Positions 1 through 5,304 of a stretch of DNA of 8,792 nucleotides are shown here, piece after piece (position 1 is the first letter of the stretch; the number at the start of each line of letters is the position of its first letter). Below the pieces are notes generated by a model. The model was not told where the DNA came from. It ran no database searches and was given only the letters and a program-made list of their open reading frames with translations. Location of the stretch: NCBI GenBank assembly GCA_017881765.1, contig JADGQN010000182.1, positions 1-8,792 of the forward strand. The letters run 5' to 3'. A program made the position numbers and the translations under genes. The stretch is from Syntrophobacterales bacterium. GTDB taxonomy: Bacteria > Desulfobacterota > Syntrophorhabdia > Syntrophorhabdales > WCHB1-27.

Positions 1-295
1 AATGCATAAAGAGGAGGTTTCTGATGTCGGTTATAACCTTCTGCCCCACGAAGCCCATTAAGTATGCCTGTAAGTAATCAAAGACCCCCTTGAGTAGATA
101 GAGAAGGATAATACCGAATGGAATGATAAAGAGCATTGTTCCATTCTTCTCGAAGAATATCTTGTCGAGCACCGGTTTGACCAGGAATGCGGTAGCTCCA
201 TTGGAGGATGCGGAGAGGGACATGAAGATGGCTGCCAGAACAAGCTTGCCCCAGTATGGCTGAACGAACCTAAGAAGTCGTAGATAGAGGGCCAT
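1..295 (-). CDS. msbA: Lipid A export ABC transporter MsbA, N-terminal part (cut by window edge)
   Basis: The 98 visible residues, starting MALYLRLLRFVQPYW, are the beginning of the transmembrane domain of an MsbA-type half-transporter. This homodimeric inner-membrane ABC flippase moves core-lipid A from the cytoplasmic to the periplasmic leaflet. Two hydrophobic segments are visible, at about residues 16-37 and 53-75, separated by a loop with the family-typical pattern FLVKPVLDKIFFEKN. The second is followed by AYLMGFVGQKVITDIRN, which matches the start of the first long cytoplasmic helix. The nucleotide-binding domain lies outside the window. The ATG at 293-295 overlaps the end of lpxB by 26 bases and has a GGAG about seven bases upstream, inside lpxB. 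Being the last visible gene of a lipid A operon makes MsbA much more likely than a drug exporter of the same fold. Confidence 0.9.
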   Translation of the reverse strand, partial: MALYLRLLRFVQPYWGKLVLAAIFMSLSASSNGATAFLVKPVLDKIFFEKNGTMLFIIPFGIILLYLLKGVFDYLQAYLMGFVGQKVITDIRNLLFMH

Positions 296-1427
296 AAATC
301 CGCTCCAGAAACTGGACGATTGCGTCACGGGCGAGTCCGTACGAATCGGACATACCCAATTTCCTTCGCACCTCCTCCATGTCGTTTTTCATTCTTGCCG
401 TCTCATTATTTAACACATGCAAGGCCCTTTCCGCAATGCTTTCGGGATCCAAATCCTGGATATACTCGGGAAAAATCTCCCTTCCGGCTATGAGATTCGG
501 AAGACTGATGTGGCCCACCTTCACCAGGTGCTTCGCCACAAAGAAGGAGAAGGGCGATACCTTGTAGATGACGATAGTGGGACAATTGAGAATCGCAGCC
601 TCCAGGGTGGCACTGCCTGATGCGACGAGGGCGATGTCAGAGCTGGCGAGGGCGTCGCCAGATGCACCTTCCAGGAGGTGTATCTCCGGATTCTCTCTGA
701 CGAATGGCTCAAATACTCCACGGTCAATCGTTTCGGCCACCGGTAGAATTACAGCCATCTGTTTGAGATGCTGCCGCAGCCGGCCGATGACCTGAACCAA
801 GATCGGCATATGTTTGGCGATTTCGTTCTCCCTGCTTCCGGGCATGATTGTAATGATCGGCCATTTCTCTCGTAGACCCGACTCCTCGACAAAGACGCTC
901 CTCGATCTCCCCGGACGGACGGTCGTCATGAAAGGGTGACCCACGTAGACGGAGGGGATGTCGTATTCGTCGTAGAGCGCCTTTTCGAAAGGGAGAATAG
1001 AGATAACCAGGCCCACATCCCTCTTGATCTGGTTGATCCTTGTAGCCCTCCACGCCCAGACCTGTGGCGGTATGAAGTAAACGGTGGGAATGCCCAGCTT
1101 TTTCGCCATCCTGGCAACCCTCAGGTTGAACCCGGGGAAATCGACGAGGATGAGGAGAGAAGGAAGGCTTTCAAGAAAATAGCGTTTGAGGCTGCGGTAC
1201 GCCCTCCAGATCTGAGGCAGCTTCGGGAGGACCTCGCTTAACCCGGTGACTGAGATCTCTCTATAGTCGTAGAGAATATCGACGCCCGCGGCACGTAGCC
1301 GTTCGCTTCCAATGGCACTCCATTGCAAGGGAAGAACAGCATTGATGGCGTTGACCAGATGAAGCGCGTGGATTTCGCCGGACAGCTCTCCGGCTATGAT
1401 GACGGCCTTTCGATTAAAGAGCCCCAC
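270..1427 (-). CDS. lpxB: Lipid-A-disaccharide synthase LpxB
   Basis: LpxB is a peripheral inner-membrane glycosyltransferase (GT-B fold, family GT19). It joins UDP-2,3-diacylglucosamine to lipid X, releasing UDP and forming the beta-1,6 disaccharide of lipid A. Numbered from the GTG at 1425-1427 (385 residues, close to the E. coli length of 382), the sequence shows AGELSGE near the N-terminus, D96 in LVDFPGFN (matching the essential Asp98 of E. coli), PQVWAWR, YVGHP, PGSR with R199 (E. coli Arg201), SGSATLE at 270-276 and SLPNLIAGRE at about 308-317. The reading frame also opens at a TTG at 1443-1445, adding six residues. I prefer the GTG because its N-terminus aligns better with the family and GAAGGG lies a few bases upstream, but the TTG has its own GAAGGA. 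The gene overlaps the preceding oxidoreductase by 14 bases (32 with the TTG) and msbA by 26. Confidence 0.95.
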   Translation of the reverse strand: MGLFNRKAVIIAGELSGEIHALHLVNAINAVLPLQWSAIGSERLRAAGVDILYDYREISVTGLSEVLPKLPQIWRAYRSLKRYFLESLPSLLILVDFPGFNLRVARMAKKLGIPTVYFIPPQVWAWRATRINQIKRDVGLVISILPFEKALYDEYDIPSVYVGHPFMTTVRPGRSRSVFVEESGLREKWPIITIMPGSRENEIAKHMPILVQVIGRLRQHLKQMAVILPVAETIDRGVFEPFVRENPEIHLLEGASGDALASSDIALVASGSATLEAAILNCPTIVIYKVSPFSFFVAKHLVKVGHISLPNLIAGREIFPEYIQDLDPESIAERALHVLNNETARMKNDMEEVRRKLGMSDSYGLARDAIVQFLERIYGPLSTTS

Positions 1428-2361
1428 TCGCCCTTCGTTGCGCAAGGTCCTTCTCTATCGATTCTATAATGAGGTTCGCGAGTAAGAGTGCTCTGAGACC
1501 ATGCTCCCCCTCCACCCGCGGCTTTCTTTTTTCCCGAATAGCCTGGACGAACTCCCGCAGTTCGTCTTTGACCGGATCGATCACTTCCGCCTGATACTCT
1601 TCGACCTTACCACCGGCCTTGCCACTTCTGGTGACCGCCACCATCCTCCCCTTGAGAAGGTCGAGGTCGATGTACCGGTCTTTTTGAAATATCTTGAACG
1701 TGCGCTCCTTCTTTTTTGACGCCCTGCTCGCGGTCAGGCTGGCAACGCAGCCGCTCTCAAACTCGATGCGGGCATTGGCTACGTCAATTTTGCTGGTTAT
1801 GACGGGGGTACCCTTAGCACGCACGTCCGTTACCTTGCTTCCGACGATCGAAAGAACAAGGTCTATGTCGTGGATCATGAGGTCCATTATTACGTCGATA
1901 TCCGTGGACCTTCCAGTGAATATACTTATTCTTTGCGCCTCTACAAACATCGGCTCCTTGATATAGTGCAGCGCTTTGGCAAAAGCAGGACTGAACCGTT
2001 CAAGATGGCCCACCTGGAGGACCAGGTTCTTTGCTCCGGCGAGTGCTATGAGTTCTTCCGCTTGCCGAGCCGTCGCTGTGATAGGCTTTTCCATGAAAAC
2101 GTGAATGCCCCTTTCGAGGCAATCTTTTGCGATAGTATAATGGGTTTCAGTGGGGGTGGCGATCAGGGCAGCATCTGCGAAAGGAAGCACCTGTGAGTGA
2201 TTCTTGAATTGAGGCGCAGTATGCTTTTTTGAGGCTTCGGTAAGACAAGCATGATCGGCGTCGATGAGGCCGCACAGGGTGACATCCCCCATCTCCTTCA
2301 GCTTGTCTGCGTGTATCCTGCCCATATGGCCCACGCCTATCACACAGACCTTCAGCGACAT
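1414..2361 (-). CDS. Gfo/Idh/MocA-family NAD(P)-dependent oxidoreductase of the lipid A operon (possibly GnnA-like)
   Basis: This 315-residue protein has an N-terminal Rossmann fold with the dinucleotide-binding motif GVGHMGRIH (residues 9-17). Next come the family signature EKP (91-93, with Lys92 as likely catalytic lysine), VGHLERFSPAF (about 117-127) and the C-terminal-domain active-site pattern D160-x3-H164-x2-D167 in DLMIHDIDLVL. These features show a sugar or amino-sugar oxidoreductase. A gene of this family between lpxA and lpxB is known in Acidithiobacillus, where GnnA oxidises UDP-GlcNAc at C3 so that the transaminase GnnB can make the 3-amino sugar for amide-linked lipid A. No GnnB-like aminotransferase is present here, so that role is only inferred. 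The ATG overlaps the lpxA stop region by 10 bases, with GGAG and AGGGG upstream inside lpxA. The family assignment is secure; the substrate is not. Confidence 0.88.
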   Translation of the reverse strand: MSLKVCVIGVGHMGRIHADKLKEMGDVTLCGLIDADHACLTEASKKHTAPQFKNHSQVLPFADAALIATPTETHYTIAKDCLERGIHVFMEKPITATARQAEELIALAGAKNLVLQVGHLERFSPAFAKALHYIKEPMFVEAQRISIFTGRSTDIDVIMDLMIHDIDLVLSIVGSKVTDVRAKGTPVITSKIDVANARIEFESGCVASLTASRASKKKERTFKIFQKDRYIDLDLLKGRMVAVTRSGKAGGKVEEYQAEVIDPVKDELREFVQAIREKRKPRVEGEHGLRALLLANLIIESIEKDLAQRRASGAL

Positions 2362-3116
2362 ATGCCCCTCTCCGACGAGCGTATGAAGGTGATAAGCTCC
2401 TTGACATTGTCTCCGTCCAGTTCCTCTTCGACAAGCTTCAAAGACTTTTCCAAAGGCAGAGAAGACCTGAAAAGAATCCGATAAGCCCTCTTCAGCTTGA
2501 CAATCTCGGCTTTTGCAAAGCCCTGCCTTTCAAGGCCCACGGCATTCAGTCCGTACAGCCTGGCCCTATTGCCTGCCGCCATCATAAATGGAGGTACGTC
2601 TTTCGGGACCCCTGTCAGGCCGCTTATGAAGGCATATTTCCCGATCCTGCAGAACTGGTGCGCGGCGCAGAGGCCACTCAGTATGGCATAATCATCCACG
2701 TGAACGTGACCTGCGAGGGTTGCGCAGTTGGCCATGATGGTATGACTGCCTACACGGCAATCGTGGGCAACGTGGGCATAGGCCATGATAAAATTGTCGG
2801 AGCCAACGATGGTCGAGCCACTCGACTTTGAGCCCCGGTTGACCGTCACATACTCCCGTATCGTGTTGTGATTACCGATCACGCAGGTGGTATCTTCTCC
2901 CTTGTACATAATGTCCTGAGGCGGCCCGCCAATGGCCGCAAAAGGATAGATCGTGCAGCCCTCCCCGATCTCTGAAAGCTCCTGTATGCTCACGTTGGCA
3001 ATGAGCTTCGTTCCTCTTCCTATCCTCACCTTTGGGCCGATGACGCAGTAGGGGCCTACTTCAACATCGGGCTCCAGTTCCGCACTCTTATCGATAATTG
3101 CGGTCGGATGTATCAT
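2352..3116 (-). CDS. lpxA: UDP-N-acetylglucosamine O-acyltransferase LpxA
   Basis: LpxA is a cytoplasmic homotrimer that transfers a 3-hydroxyacyl chain from ACP to the 3-position of UDP-GlcNAc, the first step of lipid A synthesis. The 254 residues (E. coli 262) begin MIHPTAIID and run through hexapeptide repeats of a left-handed beta helix, followed by a helical C-terminal domain from about residue 190. Against E. coli there is a constant offset of seven: catalytic His125 is H118 (AHVAHDC), His144 is H137 (LAGHV) and His160 is H153 (HQF). The acyl-chain ruler position, Gly173 in E. coli, is G166 here. By analogy with the known E. coli Gly173 / Pseudomonas Met169 difference, this predicts a long acyl chain (C14-like) rather than C10. 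The start shares an ATGA with the fabZ stop, and GAGGAAGGA lies just upstream. Confidence 0.96.
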   Translation of the reverse strand: MIHPTAIIDKSAELEPDVEVGPYCVIGPKVRIGRGTKLIANVSIQELSEIGEGCTIYPFAAIGGPPQDIMYKGEDTTCVIGNHNTIREYVTVNRGSKSSGSTIVGSDNFIMAYAHVAHDCRVGSHTIMANCATLAGHVHVDDYAILSGLCAAHQFCRIGKYAFISGLTGVPKDVPPFMMAAGNRARLYGLNAVGLERQGFAKAEIVKLKRAYRILFRSSLPLEKSLKLVEEELDGDNVKELITFIRSSERGICR

Positions 3117-3547
3117 TTTCCTTCCTCTTGCAGGGTGGCCATGATGCGTGCTTCAGCTACCTTTTTCCCGTCCACGTACGCTTCCCCGTCAAAGACCCAG
3201 ATCTCTTTTCTGTGTTTGACCACGTTAAGAACAAGCTTGAGCTGGTCCCCGGGGGTCACGGGCTTTCTGAATCGCGCGCTGTCGATGCCGATGAAAAACA
3301 CGTTTCCGTGCAAGTCCGGATATGACTTGAAAGCGAGTATGCCGGCGGTCTGGGCCATCGCCTCGACTATAAGCACGCCGGGCATTACAGGGTTCCCCGG
3401 GAAGTGGCCGGGGAAGAATGGTTCGTTAAAGGTAACATTCTTGATAGCCACAATCCGTTTCGAAGGTTCATACTCGATTACCCGGTCCACGAGAAGGAAA
3501 GGGAAAGCATGCGGAAGCAGAGTGAGGATCTCGTTAATCTCGATCAT
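3113..3547 (-). CDS. fabZ: 3-hydroxyacyl-ACP dehydratase FabZ
   Basis: FabZ is a hot-dog-fold dehydratase of type II fatty acid synthesis that converts 3-hydroxyacyl-ACP to trans-2-enoyl-ACP. It competes with LpxA and LpxD for 3-hydroxyacyl-ACP, which explains its place between their genes. The 144 residues have the usual length. The core motif FFPGHFPGNPVMPGVLIVEA contains the catalytic His48 and Glu62. The N-terminal LPHAFPFLLVDRV motif is intact except for Ala where Arg is common (LPHRYPFLLVDRV). The ATG overlaps the lpxD stop in an ATGA. Its ribosome binding site AGGAGG lies seven bases upstream inside the last codons of lpxD, downstream of the repeat insertion in that gene, so fabZ translation signals survived the insertion. 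Confidence 0.96.
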   Translation of the reverse strand: MIEINEILTLLPHAFPFLLVDRVIEYEPSKRIVAIKNVTFNEPFFPGHFPGNPVMPGVLIVEAMAQTAGILAFKSYPDLHGNVFFIGIDSARFRKPVTPGDQLKLVLNVVKHRKEIWVFDGEAYVDGKKVAEARIMATLQEEGK

Positions 3548-4746
3548 TTCTTTTCCTCCTGCACAAGTTTCTTTTCCATCAATGGGGCTCGCGTCGCCCC
3601 CTCCGACGGGAGACCCCCACCCACACGCGGGTACCCGGCCTCCCCGCCACCCACTTCGTGGGCACCCGGCTCGCCGCGCTCGCTAGATGGATTCCCGCCG
3701 GCTTGACGAGTAGCCGTGGCCGTCACACGAGTGTGGGAATCCATCGCGTCTATGCGATGAAACAGGTCGGGCAATTTCTTCAAGTAATGCTGGAGTCGCA
3801 GCCATTCCCGATGGGGCATGTGCGGCGTACCCATGATGTTGGAGCCGGCCGCAACATCCTTGGTGATGCCTGTACCGCCGCCCGCCTTCACGTTATCTCC
3901 GATCGTCACGTGGTCTCTCACGCCCACCTGACCGGCGAGAATCACGTTCCTGCCGAGGCTGGAGCTTCCCGCGATGCCCACCTGCGCCACGATGATGGAG
4001 TTCTCCCCGACGGATACATTGTGAGCAATCTGCACGAGGTTGTCGATCTTAGAGCCTCTTCCGATGAAGGTTTTTCCCAGCGAACCACGATCTATGGTCG
4101 TATTCGCACCTATCTCGACATCGTCCTCTACGACGAGTGAGCCAAGCTGTGCTATTTTCCTATGCCTGGTGCCGTCCCAGGTATACCCGAACCCATCGCT
4201 GCCTAACACTGAGCCCGCATGTATGATAACCCGCTTGCCGATCGTGACTCCGTTGTACAGGCTCACATGGGAATAAATGAGCGTCTCTTCACCTATTCTT
4301 ACGTTTTCTCCTATGTACGTAAAGGGATAGACGGTTACCTTTCTTTCTATGATCGAACCCCTGCCAACATGAACGAACGGCATAATGGCGGCTTCAGAGG
4401 AAACCTGCGCATCTTCCGCGACGTATGCCAATTGACTGATACCGGGCTCCTTGTGCTTCGGCGTGTCAAACATTTCGGCGACCTCAGTATAGGCAAGGGC
4501 AGGGTTGTCAACAACGACCATGTTCCGGATGATGTTTTGCACATCCTGGTTTGCAGCCAGCTCCTTGCCCACGATGACCGCGGATGCCTTGCAATCGCTC
4601 AATTGCGTGGCAAAGCTATAGCGGGTGAGGAACGTGATGTCCCCTTGCCCCGCCTCTTGTATGCTGGCTATATTTGAAATAAAGATACGGCCGTCACCGA
4701 CGACACGGCCGCGTATCTTGTCGGCGATCTCCTGCAGCCTTTTCAT
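3544..4746 (-). CDS. lpxD: UDP-3-O-acylglucosamine N-acyltransferase LpxD with an in-frame 55-residue repeat insertion near the C-terminus
   Basis: LpxD is a cytoplasmic homotrimer that adds the second 3-hydroxyacyl chain, to the 2-amino group of UDP-3-O-acyl-glucosamine. The N-terminal domain (about 1-105) is the uridine-binding type. Residues about 106-305 are left-handed beta-helix hexapeptide repeats, with the catalytic histidine in QIAHNV (H242). The C-terminal helix begins at PHREWLRLQHYLKKLPDLFHR (about 311-331). At 400 residues the protein is roughly 55 longer than usual. The excess, residues about 336-390, is Gly-, Pro- and Arg-rich, unlike any LpxD segment I know, and is encoded by the repeat element at 3581-3745. 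Without it the protein would be 345 residues and the helix would read RIDAMEKKLVQEEKK. The extension lies after the catalytic domain, so activity is probably retained. The start overlaps the skp stop (ATGA) and has only a weak ribosome binding site, suggesting translational coupling. Confidence 0.95.
   Translation of the reverse strand: MKRLQEIADKIRGRVVGDGRIFISNIASIQEAGQGDITFLTRYSFATQLSDCKASAVIVGKELAANQDVQNIIRNMVVVDNPALAYTEVAEMFDTPKHKEPGISQLAYVAEDAQVSSEAAIMPFVHVGRGSIIERKVTVYPFTYIGENVRIGEETLIYSHVSLYNGVTIGKRVIIHAGSVLGSDGFGYTWDGTRHRKIAQLGSLVVEDDVEIGANTTIDRGSLGKTFIGRGSKIDNLVQIAHNVSVGENSIIVAQVGIAGSSSLGRNVILAGQVGVRDHVTIGDNVKAGGGTGITKDVAAGSNIMGTPHMPHREWLRLQHYLKKLPDLFHRIDAMDSHTRVTATATRQAGGNPSSERGEPGAHEVGGGEAGYPRVGGGLPSEGATRAPLMEKKLVQEEKK
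3620..3670. repeat. Two imperfect ~21-bp hairpin-bearing direct repeats
   Basis: CCCACACGCGGGTACCCGGC (3620-3639) and CCCACTTCGTGGGCACCCGG plus C (3650-3670) align over their length with a one-base indel and a few substitutions. Their starts are 30 bases apart. The second contains a perfect CCCAC-TTC-GTGGG hairpin; the first a weaker version. In lpxD they encode the Gly-rich stretches around HEVGGGEAG and YPRVGGG. Confidence 0.7.
3686..3745. repeat. 60-bp palindromic unit with perfect 11-bp terminal inverted repeats
   Basis: The left arm GATGGATTCCC (3686-3696) and right arm GGGAATCCATC (3735-3745) are exact reverse complements separated by 38 bases. The loop contains a small second hairpin, CACAC-GA-GTGTG. 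GGATTCCC...GGGAATCC arms are typical of dispersed intergenic palindromic repeats in many proteobacterial genomes. Here the unit is coding, supplying about 20 codons of lpxD. Confidence 0.8.
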
Positions 4747-5294
4747 TTCTTTGCTGGAGCGCCCTTTCTTGCACTTTCGTTATACAGGGAGATCACTTTT
4801 TCCGTGATGTCATTGGCCGGGCTCCCGAAAAGAATACCTGCCTGAGTCCTCTCAAGGATCAGCGTATACTTTTCAGTATCGCCCATTTTCCTCACGACCT
4901 CTTCAAGCTCCTTCAGAATCTGTTGCGAGGTTTCGGCATCCTTCTGGCGGAGATCAGTCTCGTAGTCTCCGGCCAGGCGCTGGTAATCCTTGAGCTTTGC
5001 CTGGTACTGTTTTTCCTTGTCCGCGCGAGCCTCGGGCGTTATGGTCGCGACTTGTCGCTCCAGGGCGTCTTTCAACTTTTGTATCTCTTCCTGTTTCTGG
5101 TTGAGAGTCTTTTTCAGTTTGTCAGCCTCATCCGTCAAACCTTTCTTGGCCTGTTTACCTCTGTCTGATTCCAGCATCACCCTCTGCAGGTCGATATAGC
5201 CGATCTTTGTGGGCTGCGCTGTTTGGCCGAGCGCGATGACGGGTAACGACAGCATAACCGTCAACGCAACCATCATCCCAACTAACTTTTTCAT
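4743..5294 (-). CDS. skp: Periplasmic chaperone Skp/OmpH family
   Basis: Skp is a trimeric periplasmic chaperone that holds unfolded outer-membrane proteins on their way to the BAM complex. The 183 residues (E. coli 161) begin with a Sec signal peptide (MKK, hydrophobic core about 5-20, probable cleavage after ALG at 21-23). The OmpH-family start IGYIDLQRVMLES follows. A long, strongly charged helical region (about 50-150, rich in Lys, Glu and Gln) fits the coiled-coil tentacles. The C-terminal TLILERTQAGILFG and ITEKVISLYN match the end of the family body domain. The ATG has a near-perfect ribosome binding site, AAGGAGGT, three bases upstream, which overlaps the bamA stop codon. It shares an ATGA with lpxD. 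The gap of 10 bases to bamA places it firmly in the operon. Confidence 0.92.
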   Translation of the reverse strand: MKKLVGMMVALTVMLSLPVIALGQTAQPTKIGYIDLQRVMLESDRGKQAKKGLTDEADKLKKTLNQKQEEIQKLKDALERQVATITPEARADKEKQYQAKLKDYQRLAGDYETDLRQKDAETSQQILKELEEVVRKMGDTEKYTLILERTQAGILFGSPANDITEKVISLYNESARKGAPAKK

Positions 5295-5304
5295 GCTACC
5301 TCCT

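Larger units (their letters stand above)
3581..3745. repeat. 165-bp GC-rich palindromic repeat element inserted in frame in lpxD
   Basis: The segment is about 71% GC by hand count (117 of 165), well above its surroundings, and 76% in its left 105 bp. It is bounded by two copies of TCCATC (3575-3580 and 3740-3745), spaced exactly 165 bp, so it adds 55 whole codons with no stop in the lpxD frame. It has two parts: a GC-rich stretch with two related hairpin units (3620-3670), and a 60-bp stretch closed by a perfect 11-bp inverted repeat (3686-3745). No transposase is encoded, so it would be a non-autonomous, REP- or RPE-like element. The direct repeat may be a target duplication or part of the element, because the right copy lies inside the inverted-repeat arm. 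I saw no second copy in this window. Confidence 0.75.

Noticed and set aside
58..243. 61-residue minus-strand frame near the window start
   Set aside because: It is an out-of-frame shadow of the MsbA N-terminus, which reads clearly in another frame from 295.
3650..3662. CCCAC-TTC-GTGGG hairpin as a transcription terminator
   Set aside because: It is not followed by a T run on either strand and lies inside a coding frame of a continuous operon.
3108..3686. 192-residue + strand frame over fabZ and the end of lpxD
   Set aside because: Antisense to fabZ and lpxD. Its Pro-rich tail is the reverse reading of the repeat element, not a domain.
3581..3745. Repeat region as a CRISPR array or IS remnant
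   Set aside because: There are only two imperfect short units with no regular spacers, and no transposase fragment is readable in any frame.
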